Positions 29,083 to 38,274 of a stretch of 64,000 nucleotides of DNA are shown piece after piece. The notes below the pieces were generated by a model. The model made no database searches. It worked only from the letters and a program-made list of their open reading frames with translations, and was not told where the DNA came from. The translations under genes and the position numbers were made by a program. The stretch is from contig JABSOX010000015.1 of assembly GCA_013215655.1 (NCBI GenBank), forward strand, positions 1 through 64,000, read 5' to 3'. How positions within the stretch are numbered: position 1 is the first letter of the stretch; each line of letters opens with the position of its first letter. Origin of the DNA: Colwellia sp. GTDB taxonomy: Bacteria; Pseudomonadota; Gammaproteobacteria; Enterobacterales; Alteromonadaceae.

Positions 29083-30375
29083 ATGTTTCCTTACGAAGAA
29101 TACTTACATAAACTGTGGCCTATTTGCCGAAGCATTACGGGCAATGGTGTTAGGAAAAGTCTTGATATATTGTCAGAGTTGCTACCACTCAGACAAATTG
29201 AATACCCAAGTGGTTTAGAGTGTTTTGATTGGACAATACCTAATGAATGGAATATTAAGAATGCTTGGGTAAAAGATAGTAGTGGTAATAAAGTTATTGA
29301 TTTTAATGAGAATAACTTACATGTCGTGAGTTACAGCTCGCCAGTACATAAAAAGGTAACTCTAAATGAGCTAAAGGGTCACTTGCATTCTTTAAGTCAA
29401 ATGCCAACAGCAATTCCTTATCGCACCTCTTATTATAAACCTGATTGGGGATTTTGTATTGCACATAACAAATTCCAGCAGCTAAAAGATGAAGAATATG
29501 AAGTTTATATCGACTCAACATTAGAACCTGGTTTTATGACTTTGGGTGAAGCATATCTACCCGGAGAAAGTAAGCAAGAGATTTTTCTATCCAGTTATCT
29601 ATGTCATCCGTCTATGGCTAATAATGAGTTGTCAGGTCCATTGGTTTTAGCATCAATTTACCAAAAATTGAATGCTTTACCAAAAAGGAAATACTCATAT
29701 CGATTTCTTTTTGGACCAGAAACTATTGGGGCAATTGTTTATTTAAGTGATAACTTTAAAAGAATGAAAGAAAACACAGTTTCAGGTCTACATATTGCTA
29801 TGCTTGGTAATGATAATTCATTCCATCTTTCAAAATCCCGATCAGGGGTAGCGTCTGTAGACTTAGTTGCTCAAAATATATTAAAGGCTGAAAATAGCCA
29901 TAATACAATCATTGACTGGACTCCGATTGGAGGTGGAGATCAACGTCAATATTGCTCTGTGGGTATTGATCTTCCAATCGCTTATCTGACTAGGGCATGG
30001 CAGGGAAACTTCCCTGAATATCATACATCTTTAGATAATATTGACAGCATATCTATTGAAAAATTGGAGCAAACCGCAGATTCAGTTTTTAATATGATGC
30101 AAGCAATTGAAATTAATGCGACCTATATTAATACAAAACCATTTTGTGAGCCGCAATTAGGCAAGTACGGCCTTTATAACTTTAGTGGTGGTGAGAAAAT
30201 ATCTGATTTTGTTTTAAAGATAAAATATATCTTAGGTTATTGTGATGGTAAGACAGACCTATTGACCATTGCATCATCTATGAATACTTCGATTATTGAA
30301 CTTCAGCCTATTATCGAAATACTGATTTCACATGGGTTAATTAAATTAGTGAAAGAAAAAGTTAAAACAATTTAA
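29083..30375 (+). CDS. DUF4910/M28-like zinc aminopeptidase-type protein, copy 2
   Basis: A 430-aa paralogue of the protein at 21709, sharing the LWPICRSITGNGVRKSL-type start, the PGESKQEIFLSSYLCHPS block, GPETIGA, GGGDQRQYCS, EYHTSLDN and the winged-helix-like C-terminus. The metal block reads CHPSMANNELSG versus CHPFQANDDLSG in copy 1, so the two may differ in activity. It closes the cassette of acyltransferase, ligase, carrier and methyltransferase, 3 bp after the methyltransferase. A role in trimming or transferring an amide-linked group on the glycan is possible but unproven. Confidence 0.8.
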   Translation: MFPYEEYLHKLWPICRSITGNGVRKSLDILSELLPLRQIEYPSGLECFDWTIPNEWNIKNAWVKDSSGNKVIDFNENNLHVVSYSSPVHKKVTLNELKGHLHSLSQMPTAIPYRTSYYKPDWGFCIAHNKFQQLKDEEYEVYIDSTLEPGFMTLGEAYLPGESKQEIFLSSYLCHPSMANNELSGPLVLASIYQKLNALPKRKYSYRFLFGPETIGAIVYLSDNFKRMKENTVSGLHIAMLGNDNSFHLSKSRSGVASVDLVAQNILKAENSHNTIIDWTPIGGGDQRQYCSVGIDLPIAYLTRAWQGNFPEYHTSLDNIDSISIEKLEQTADSVFNMMQAIEINATYINTKPFCEPQLGKYGLYNFSGGEKISDFVLKIKYILGYCDGKTDLLTIASSMNTSIIELQPIIEILISHGLIKLVKEKVKTI

Positions 30376-30478
30376 CTTTTTTAACACTATCAATATTTAT
30401 TAAGCCACCTATAATAATTGTACACAATTACATCAATAAACCAGACTTAATTTACCTTTATTTAGTCTGGTGATTGTC

Positions 30479-30655
30479 ATGGCGAAGCCTCGTTCACAAC
30501 AAATACACGCTATTATCATATTTGTAGCCGTACGGTACGAAAGACTTTCTTATGTGGGGTAGATAAGGAGACGTGGATAAGCTTTGAACATAGGCGCTCC
30601 TTGATTGAAAAGCGCTAATTCCAATTGTCGAGCCTGTAACAGATTTTGTGTAACT
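30479..30655 (+). pseudogene. REP-associated tyrosine transposase (RAYT) N-terminal remnant
   Basis: The ATG at 30479 starts MAKPRSQQ. After a small deletion the reading continues in another frame with RYYHICSRTVRKTFLCGVDK and then SFEHRRSLIEKR, followed by in-frame stops. This is the conserved beginning of RAYT proteins (TnpA_REP, Y1-transposase family). The HUH and catalytic tyrosine region is gone, cut off by IS256 remnants. A small hairpin (CCAGACT/AGTCTGG, 30441-30470) precedes it. It matters because REP-like hairpins are scattered through the window. Confidence 0.75.
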
Positions 30656-30662
30656 GCCCAAT

Positions 30663-31563
30663 TTAAATAAAGTCCTTTAAACGGTCTTCGAATTCAATCA
30701 TAAATCGATTCAAGGCCGTTTTCCAGTTTCTTATCGGCATTGTCCATTTCTTGGATGCCGCGTCTATCGCAAGATAAACTACTTTTTTCGCTGAATCATC
30801 AGAGGGAAATAGCTTACTTTTTTTAATCTCCTTACGAATTACACTGTTCAACGATTCAATCACATTCGTAGTATAGATAGCTTTACGAATGTCTTGGGGG
30901 TATTTGAACAACGTATTGAGGTTGTTCCAATGTGCACGCCAAGACCGGCTGATTTGTGGATACTTATCATCCCAGCGAGAGCAAAAATTGTCGAGTTCAA
31001 GTAACGCCTCCTCTTCAGTCACAGATTGATATATCCGCTTTAAATCAGCGCTCACGGCCTTGTAATTTTTCCAGTGAACATACTTCATCGAATTACGCAC
31101 CATGTGTACAATGCACAGCTGAACTTGTGTTTGAGGGAATACGATTAATCGCCTCAGGAAAACCTTTAAGACCATCAACACACGCAATGAGGATGTCATT
31201 TACGCCGCGGTTTTGAAGTTCTGTCAGTACGTTAAGCCAGAACTTAGCCATTTCGTTTTCTGAAATTCACATGCCCAGTAGTTCTTTATGGCCTTCAATA
31301 TTAACGCCCAAGGCAAGATAAATAGCCTTATTGATAACTTGTTTGTCTTGTCTGATTTTTACGACTAAGCAATCAAGGTAAACAATGGGATAGACTGAAT
31401 CTAATGATCTAGCTTGCCATTCAATGACTTGTTCTATCACGGCATTCGTTACACGAGATATCAATGTGGGTGAAATATCTTCATCATACATTTCTTTGAA
31501 CGTATCAACGATTTCTCTTGTCGTCATGCCTTTGGTATACAGATATAAGATTTTGTCGTCCAT
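30663..31563 (-). pseudogene. IS256-family transposase, truncated and disrupted
   Basis: The minus-strand translation begins MDDKILYLYTKGMTTREIVD and lacks the usual ~100 N-terminal residues. After HKELLGM a TGA replaces the expected Trp codon (then [20 protein letters not shown]). A further frameshift near 31143 separates PEAINRI from [20 protein letters not shown]. The C-terminus (TTNVIESLNSVIRKEIKKSK and following) is intact. With an N-terminal truncation, a nonsense codon and a frameshift, it cannot make an active transposase. It abuts an IS5-type remnant at ~31564. Confidence 0.92.
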
Positions 31564-31645
31564 TGAGGCGTTGTTGATTAAATAACTGAACCTTTCGTCA
31601 AACTAACGATCAGAGCATTTAATACAAAACAATAAGATTTATTTG

Positions 31646-32134
31646 ATGGGAAAGACGAAGAACAAAATAACCAATTGGTCACACTATAATCAGGCATTAA
31701 TTCAGCGAGGCTCTATTACTTTCTGGATTGACGATTCAGCTATCGACGGATGGTACTGTAGTAAACATCATGGCAAGCGTGGACGAGGCTTTGAGTTCTC
31801 AGATGTCGCCATTGAAACCGCGTTGATGGTTAAAGGTGTGTTTTCTATGCCATTACGTGCACTACAAGGTTTTATTTACTCAATTGTCACAATCATGGAT
31901 GTTCCATTACGCAGCCCGAATTACTCAAGTATCAGTAAAAGAGCAAAAAATGTAAAAGTAACCTATTGCCAGCCATCGAAAAGTGCTATACGTCATATAG
32001 CAATAGATTCAACAGGTTCAAAGGTTTTTGGAGTAGCCTTTGTGGGCATGTTAAAGTTACTCATATCGCTTTCCTATCCGCAGAGAAGGTTAGACGAAAA
32101 TAAATTGAGTACTTGTCGATTTAAAAATCATTAA
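31646..32134 (+). pseudogene. IS5-family transposase, 3'-truncated
   Basis: A 162-aa product matching the N-terminal half of IS5-group DDE transposases: NWSHYNQALIQRGSITFWID, HHGKRGRGFEFSDVAIETAL, SPNYSSISKRAK and the first catalytic-domain strand HIAIDSTGSKVFG with its Asp. After KVFG the normal continuation is lost and an unrelated tail of about 34 residues leads to the stop. The remaining catalytic residues are missing, so it is inactive. The ATG at 31646 is used rather than the TTG at 31643. Confidence 0.88.
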
Positions 32135-32162
32135 TACCTACAAGTACTGACCAACTTAAAAA

Positions 32163-32537
32163 TTAGACTTTAGAAGGTTTATCATAAACCTCTTTTAGTT
32201 CTTTATATAGAAATTCAAAGTGTTCTTTCATGGTAATAAGAGCATCTGCAATAAAACTCATTCGCATATTCTGATTAGTATAACAGGTACAATTAGTAAG
32301 AATACAACTTTGAAAATAAATCATACTGCCCTTTAAAAATCTAAAGTGTAACCGTGTATCATTACTTATTGATAATGAAAATATATACGCATTTTGACGA
32401 TAAAACATGTCGGAAAGCTCCGTTCGAGATTTGATCGGCTCATCCAAAAAATCAAGAAATGTATTTAATACAATTCTTAATTTAGGAAAAAATTGACTTT
32501 CCAAGAAGCTATGCACATAATCTTGATTTTTAGTAAA
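32163..32537 (-). pseudogene. C-terminal remnant of a second maf glycosyltransferase gene
   Basis: The minus-strand reading HSFLESQFFPKLRIVLNTFL through FRFLKGSMIYFQSCI to YDKPSKV aligns along its whole length with the last ~117 residues of the intact Maf at 32728. About 550 N-terminal residues are absent. The upstream end is joined to an oxidoreductase fragment in a different frame at a TTTT run near 32535-32538. This is the 3' scar of a deletion. Confidence 0.88.
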
Positions 32538-32692
32538 AGGTTTCCTGAACTATCAGTTACTGACTTTAGCAATCCTCCAAAGTCGTTCTCTTTTTCAACT
32601 AAATAAACAGTTGAATATTTATCGGCTAATAAAATTGCGGCAAAAACACCACAAATACCACCACCCGCAACAACACAATTACCTTTAATCAT
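32536..32692 (-). pseudogene. N-terminal remnant of an FAD oxidoreductase, fused to the maf remnant
   Basis: The ATG at 32692 starts MIKGNCVVAGGGICGVFAAI, an FAD-binding Rossmann segment, and EKENDFGGLLKSVTDSSGNL matches the corresponding part of the intact oxidoreductase at 24184-25530. The match ends at the TTTT run near 32535, after which the sequence is maf. The gene starts 35 bp after the intact maf stop, so the ancestral order was maf, oxidoreductase, further gene(s), second maf. Confidence 0.85.
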
Positions 32693-32727
32693 AAATTACC
32701 CTTTATTTGAATATTTTCAAATTTTGA

Positions 32728-34749
32728 TTAAATTTTTGATGGTTTATTATAGCCTGTTAATAACTCTTTATATAAAAACTCTAAATGAAGCTTAAATTCT
32801 ATCAAAGCATCATGGATATACTCCATTCTCATTGTTTCATTGGTATAATTAGAACAATTGCTCATGATACAACTTTGAAAATAATTCATTGTTCCTTTTA
32901 AAAACCTAAAATATAACATGGTATTTTTTCTTGTGGATAACAAAAGTAAATACTTACTTTGTAAACTAAAAATCTCTGAGAGTTCTTCACGTGAAGTAAT
33001 CGGTTGCTCAAGGTATGCCATAAAATCATCAAGTGCGATTCTAAGCTTAGGAAAAAACTCATTCCTTAAAAAATTATGAACATAAACTTTATCTCTTGAA
33101 TATTTTTTAAATGAAGATGTTAGTAAAATATCTAATTCTTTCCTTAAATCAAGATTATGTTTTACAATTGTCACTTCATTAAAGGCAAGAGGAGTAGCTC
33201 CTTTAATTTTTGAACCATCAGAGCAATTATAAACGTTGATTTTAGGAAAATCATAAAGGGCAAACTCCATAGTTCCTATAGATAAATCAAAGATATCAGT
33301 CGTATAGACTTCTTCCCTGAAATTTCCTTCTATTGCTCTTGTTTGAATACGTTTAAAACGCTTATTTACAGATTCTCGGCGTTTCCATTGCTTATCATAA
33401 TACATGCTACTTTTAGAATGATGATATTCAGCGTCAACAAAACCTAAATCAACACCTAAAAGGTAAATATTATCAAACCCTAGATGAATCATCGCCATTA
33501 AAGCCGTATTTGACACGGTAGGATTACAATATTTAACAATTTCAAAATCTTCCTTAGACTCTAAAAAAGTAATTAAATCAGTCCCAACATCATTTACTTT
33601 TAACATAGTATAAGCTTGAGAAAATCGTTCTAACAACCCTGAAAACACTGTATTTAAAGCGATAACAGGAATGGTTTTTAAAAGTTTATGTTCTTCATCA
33701 CTAAATAAACTATAGTGTTTATCAAGTGCTACAGATCTCTCCATTTCTACATGTATATGGGGAGTAATACCATTATTCAATAAACTCTTAAGTGCGCTAC
33801 CACAGCTTATGATAATGATTTCCGCCTGCCTTTCTTTTAGCAGCTTAATGTCATTATCTAACGAGGGACCATTGCCAACAATAACCACAGATAAATTTTT
33901 CAACTTGTTATCATGAGTATTGTTAGCGATAAGTATTGGAAATGCACTTTGTGTATTCTCAACGGTGTGGATCAAGCTAATTGTTTCATCTTCAAAAAAA
34001 CCCCAGCCAGCACTATATCTATGCATAATCTCATGAATTAATTTAAAAGCATTAAAGTTTTCTTCACTTAAATAATGCCGATAAGCAAATATACGGCTAA
34101 CTAAAAAGTAACCATTGTTTTTTAATAAACTACTGATTTGATTTACAAATTGAAACTCATTCCCGCCAGCACTAATAGTAAAAGAGCCGCCAATCGCTTT
34201 ACAGCGATCGATTAAAGGTTTGAAGTCAATACAGTGCATTGCTGCAAAAAACACATCCGTTGATGGTTCATATAAATAGAATACTTTAATCTCTTTACGC
34301 TTAAATAATTCTTCTATTTGATAGCCTAGTCCACTGCCGATCATAATAAAGAAGTCTAATTGAGGTTCATTAAAAGGTAATTCAATCTGTAAATCAGATA
34401 GCTGCTCAGTCTCGGCTTTTCTTCTATCGACTAATGAACGTAGTAACTTTTCATGCTCAAAGATAGAATTATCAGTAAAAGACATTCCATATGAAAAACA
34501 CTTTGGGTCTTGTTCGAAAGCATCGACTTGTTGTATGGCTAAAGACTTAGGATCGCCATCATAAACCAAGGCACCATTATCCACTAAATTAACATTATTA
34601 TTTTCATCAATCGTTAATAATGTATTAGTAGCTTTATATTCTTTAAAATAGTCATACATTTCTGGAAGAACATTCTTAAATGCTTCCATATTATTTAAGA
34701 ATGTTGCTCTTAAAAGTTTAGTCGTGATATCTACTGACAGCTTATTCAC
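32728..34749 (-). CDS. maf: Maf motility-associated glycosyltransferase (MAF_flag10/DUF115)
   Basis: A 673-aa cytoplasmic protein of the motility accessory factor family, which transfers CMP-pseudaminic or legionaminic acid onto Ser/Thr of flagellin. The nucleotide-sugar-binding core begins at LSVVIVGNGPSLDND (GNGPSLD at 292-298) and continues with IIISCGSALKSLLNNGITPH, HVEMERS and LLGVDLGF; the sialyltransferase-like central domain is flanked by N- and C-terminal Maf domains. Length is usual (600-700 aa). It lies between the glycan cassette and fliD-flagellin genes, linking sugar synthesis to its acceptor. It is the only complete Maf visible here. Confidence 0.93.
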   Translation of the reverse strand: MNKLSVDITTKLLRATFLNNMEAFKNVLPEMYDYFKEYKATNTLLTIDENNNVNLVDNGALVYDGDPKSLAIQQVDAFEQDPKCFSYGMSFTDNSIFEHEKLLRSLVDRRKAETEQLSDLQIELPFNEPQLDFFIMIGSGLGYQIEELFKRKEIKVFYLYEPSTDVFFAAMHCIDFKPLIDRCKAIGGSFTISAGGNEFQFVNQISSLLKNNGYFLVSRIFAYRHYLSEENFNAFKLIHEIMHRYSAGWGFFEDETISLIHTVENTQSAFPILIANNTHDNKLKNLSVVIVGNGPSLDNDIKLLKERQAEIIIISCGSALKSLLNNGITPHIHVEMERSVALDKHYSLFSDEEHKLLKTIPVIALNTVFSGLLERFSQAYTMLKVNDVGTDLITFLESKEDFEIVKYCNPTVSNTALMAMIHLGFDNIYLLGVDLGFVDAEYHHSKSSMYYDKQWKRRESVNKRFKRIQTRAIEGNFREEVYTTDIFDLSIGTMEFALYDFPKINVYNCSDGSKIKGATPLAFNEVTIVKHNLDLRKELDILLTSSFKKYSRDKVYVHNFLRNEFFPKLRIALDDFMAYLEQPITSREELSEIFSLQSKYLLLLSTRKNTMLYFRFLKGTMNYFQSCIMSNCSNYTNETMRMEYIHDALIEFKLHLEFLYKELLTGYNKPSKI

Positions 34750-34968
34750 AAGGTAAATCCATAATTTGGTTATTATGTAAATAAACTAGCAAGTATCGAA
34801 CCAGTAATCTATTAATTCCCTTGAAATACTAGAGTATAATTTAATTGGGGAAGCCTAGTAGCAACGTAATATCACAATAAAACAAGGAATATATAGTTTG
34901 ATCAACGGAATATGCAGCAGTTGAAATGTCAAAAAAATGGCGAGTTTTAAAAATAAACTTTCAAAGCT

Positions 34969-37725
34969 CTATTTGTCTCTGGTATAACCAGGCAATGCAT
35001 CTAATGCACCTTGAAGAGCGTTCATAGTGCCACTCAATTGTGCCACTAACATATCCATAGCATTAAATTGTTTGAACAATCGTTTTTCATATAGCTCCAT
35101 TTTATATGTTAAATCAACATCTTGTTTATCAAGATCAATTAGTTTTTTATAAAGAGAATCTGTTTTACCGTCAATTACTGTCGAAGGCTCTGCGTCTTCA
35201 ACATTAGATGAAAACACATCACCATCATTTTTTGAAATATTATCATCAATAATCGCATCTAAATATCGGTCAATTTGGGTAGTAATACCTTCAGAGAAGT
35301 TAATACTGGTAGTATAACTAGCGGAACCTGTTGCTAGTCCTAGATCAGAAATAGCCCCTGTACCTGTAGCAGTAATACTGAATTGTGAATCTACACTAGA
35401 CGACGTAAATGTAAGTTTACCATTAACTATACTCGCCGTGGCCACTTCTCCTGCCGTAGTTAAGTTTGCATCTGCATCTAACAAGGCCTGAATTGCTGTG
35501 GTTAAGTCACTATCTGATGTAAAGTTTTGCCCTGACAAATCAAGTGTTGATGAAAATATACCATCGATTTTTAGCTGGAATGTAGTATCTGCTGGCGCAG
35601 TAAAAGGATAGCTAGCAAGACTAGTTGCTGCCGTATAGGTAAAGTCACCACCTTTTACTTCTATTTTAAGCCCTCTAGCATCTCCGTTTGCTTTTAATGC
35701 CAATAGGTATTGGCCATCACTAAATGCTGCTGTGCCGTTAATCGTACCTTCTGCGCCCACACCACCTACAGAGGTGACGGATCCAAGACCAAAATCTGAA
35801 GCTGTTGAACTATCAGCTAAACCAAGTTCAGCTAAGGCTGATGCGCCAAGATTACTGACCGCGACTTTTCCTCCGCTATCCGAAGTAATCGTAAGTTTTT
35901 TATCTAATATTGATACTGTTGCAGTTTTACCTGTTTTAGTGAAAATTTCAGTTTGCAATGCTGTAATTAAATCGGCTTCGACATTGTAACTACCCTGAAT
36001 ATCAATACTACCAAGCGAACCGTCAACACTTAAATCAAATGTACTACCAGCACCAATAACGAGTGGCGGCGTGGTAAAGTCTAGTACTGCAGAACCAGTA
36101 ATACTATCGTCATTGCTGTCTAGTGAAACAAATGACTCCGTACCATAACGATTAGACGTTATTACTAATTTTTGATTTTCAATAGATACCTTTACCGAGA
36201 CATCTTTGGCTTTTAGATTAGCATCGGAATTAATTTGTGATTGAATTTCAGCGATTAACGCTGATTCGCTGTTATAACTTCCTTGGGTTAAATTAATATC
36301 TAAAGATGGGATTAAATCGACCCTAAGTTTAAATGAATTGTTACTTTCATTAATCACAAATGGCGTCGCACTAAAATCCGCAGGCAAAGTATTACCCGCT
36401 TTAAGTTCACCATGAGTGGCTACCTGAGTAATTTCAACGGCATAAATACCTTCTTTGGTATATTTACTCGATTCAACATAGGCAATACTAGAGTCTATGG
36501 GAGTGCCAGACTCTGCAAAAAATTCAGCGATATCTGCCATTTTTAATTTTAATACTTCTGAAAAGATCGCGACACCATTCTCTTTAGCATGAACACTACC
36601 AACCTCATCAGGAGTACCTTCATTAAAGGATAATTTTCCGGTTGATTTGTCCGATAATATGCCCAAATCTGACATACTTTTAACTGAGCCACTAATATTT
36701 GTTAGTCGATTATTAAGTATACTGCGCATATAGCTTTCGATACTTTTTAAAGTCGCATCGGATGTTAAAACCCCTTTATCTTGGGCCGAATTAAAAAAGG
36801 TAAATTCGGCCATTTTATCAAGAGTAGAATTGTAACTGTCCACAAAAGCTCTAATGTCCGTCTCAACTTTAGATACATCTGTTGTAATATTAATTTTAAT
36901 CTTTTTGATATCAACATTATTAAGTGTGAAAGTAACACCATCAATGAGTTCATCAATGGTATTACTATCGCGACTAATAGAAATACCATTAAAATCAATC
37001 AAGGCATCTTGTGCCGCTTGTGTTTGTGACATCCGATTATTGGTACCATCAAAGGCCAAAGTTGATAAACCTGCAGCATCAGTATTATTAGAATCAAGGT
37101 CAGTAACCGTTATTTCCATGGCACCTTTGGCTCCAGATTTATCATTCTGCAAGGTAAGTCGATAAGAGCCACCGTCAAATAAAATGCCCGCAGTGATGCC
37201 ATACTCTTTTTTAGAATCATTAATAATATTTTTGATTTCTTCTAAACTAGAGTCTTTGGGGATAACGATGTCTAAATTGGTCGAATTGGCATCAGGGGTG
37301 AAATTTGCGCCACTATATGAACCAAAGCGTATAGAAAGTGTTCCGCCACCGATGACATCATCTTTGGTATTATAGACATTAGCAACATCACTAATCAGGG
37401 TATGTTTTTGAGCCAATGCTTGAACAGTAATCTCGTGAACGGCAGTGGTAGCACCAAAACTGGTAGTAGCCGTAACAATGTCATCATCGCTGCTTGATGC
37501 TGAGGTAGAGTTAAAGGTTGAGGTATCACCCAATGAGGCATAAGATGACTTCAATTCCGATAGCATACTATTGACTTGCCCAAGAGCAGATATTTGTGCG
37601 GTGGCGAGTGATGCATCTCTATCAATTTTTGCTTTAATAGGGTCTTTTTCAGCAGCAACTAAACTTTCAACTATGTCATTAATTTGTAGACCTGAACCTA
37701 AGCCAGTTGATGTTATTGTTCCCAT
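34969..37725 (-). CDS. fliD: Filament cap protein FliD, greatly enlarged
   Basis: A 918-aa filament cap protein, against about 450-670 aa in most relatives. The N-terminal FliD domain (MGTITSTGLGSGLQINDIVE to ~110) and the C-terminal coiled part (about 810-918, ending near LSGTMNALQGAL) are normal. The extra length is in residues ~455-800, where three related repeats (about 460-545, 553-640 and 705-798) each contain a pattern like Q/G-SYN-x-E-x-x-L-I-x-x-I-Q followed by K-L-x-I-T-S, resembling flagellin-IN units. FliD caps the growing filament and folds flagellin. An AAGGGGG site precedes the ATG. The larger cap parallels the large flagellins. Confidence 0.93.
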   Translation of the reverse strand: MGTITSTGLGSGLQINDIVESLVAAEKDPIKAKIDRDASLATAQISALGQVNSMLSELKSSYASLGDTSTFNSTSASSSDDDIVTATTSFGATTAVHEITVQALAQKHTLISDVANVYNTKDDVIGGGTLSIRFGSYSGANFTPDANSTNLDIVIPKDSSLEEIKNIINDSKKEYGITAGILFDGGSYRLTLQNDKSGAKGAMEITVTDLDSNNTDAAGLSTLAFDGTNNRMSQTQAAQDALIDFNGISISRDSNTIDELIDGVTFTLNNVDIKKIKINITTDVSKVETDIRAFVDSYNSTLDKMAEFTFFNSAQDKGVLTSDATLKSIESYMRSILNNRLTNISGSVKSMSDLGILSDKSTGKLSFNEGTPDEVGSVHAKENGVAIFSEVLKLKMADIAEFFAESGTPIDSSIAYVESSKYTKEGIYAVEITQVATHGELKAGNTLPADFSATPFVINESNNSFKLRVDLIPSLDINLTQGSYNSESALIAEIQSQINSDANLKAKDVSVKVSIENQKLVITSNRYGTESFVSLDSNDDSITGSAVLDFTTPPLVIGAGSTFDLSVDGSLGSIDIQGSYNVEADLITALQTEIFTKTGKTATVSILDKKLTITSDSGGKVAVSNLGASALAELGLADSSTASDFGLGSVTSVGGVGAEGTINGTAAFSDGQYLLALKANGDARGLKIEVKGGDFTYTAATSLASYPFTAPADTTFQLKIDGIFSSTLDLSGQNFTSDSDLTTAIQALLDADANLTTAGEVATASIVNGKLTFTSSSVDSQFSITATGTGAISDLGLATGSASYTTSINFSEGITTQIDRYLDAIIDDNISKNDGDVFSSNVEDAEPSTVIDGKTDSLYKKLIDLDKQDVDLTYKMELYEKRLFKQFNAMDMLVAQLSGTMNALQGALDALPGYTRDK

Positions 37726-37788
37726 GTTTCCCCCTTAAAACTAATTTAATTCTTACTTTATATATTTACAAGCAAGTTTTAAACCACT

Positions 37789-38178
37789 TTAAACATCTGT
37801 TTTAAATAATAAACCTTTTAACTGTTCTAAATTTTCAAGTAACTTTAACGCATCTTCTGATGGTAACTGACGAATTAACTTTTCAGAACCTTTTTCGTAA
37901 ACAGAAATCACCTTACGGCCACTTTTTTCATCCACTGAAAAATTAATATCTCTTTGTACTGAAGCCATTACTTTATTAATTTCTTGAACAACGTCTACAA
38001 GTTCAGGTTGTTGGACAATTGCTGATACTACAGACTCTTCCGCTACTTTTTGAGCTTCCTTCTCCTTTACATCCTTAACGTCATTAACAGCTGCAACTTG
38101 ATTTTCCTTACTGATCTCTGACGATTCAATACGAGTAATTGAATTACCACTATCAGGCATTACATTTAAGTTACTCAT
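37789..38178 (-). CDS. flaG: FlaG family protein
   Basis: A 129-aa FlaG protein. The C-terminal half has the family pattern NFSVDEKSGRKVISVYEKGS then EKLIRQLPSEDALKLLENL; the N-terminal half is low-complexity and acidic. FlaG lies before fliD in many polar flagellates and influences filament length; its exact function is unclear. It is 63 bp upstream of fliD, so the two are probably co-transcribed. No clear promoter motif was found; read-through from the flagellin gene or an unseen promoter could supply transcription. Confidence 0.88.
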   Translation of the reverse strand: MSNLNVMPDSGNSITRIESSEISKENQVAAVNDVKDVKEKEAQKVAEESVVSAIVQQPELVDVVQEINKVMASVQRDINFSVDEKSGRKVISVYEKGSEKLIRQLPSEDALKLLENLEQLKGLLFKTDV

Positions 38179-38225
38179 AATATACCTCTTTCATATTTAC
38201 CTAAACCGTTTAGGCTATAAACACT

Positions 38226-38252
38226 AAAGGCTCTCTAGAGTAGAGAGCCTTT
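38226..38252 (-). terminator. Hairpin terminator after the 693-aa flagellin gene
   Basis: The arms AAAGGCTCTCT and AGAGAGCCTTT form an 11-bp stem with a 5-nt loop, 22 bp after the flagellin stop. The T-run is better on the plus strand than on the minus strand, so minus-strand termination may be partial and allow read-through into flaG-fliD. Confidence 0.75.
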
Positions 38253-38274
38253 TTATTCACTCACTACTTGAGCT

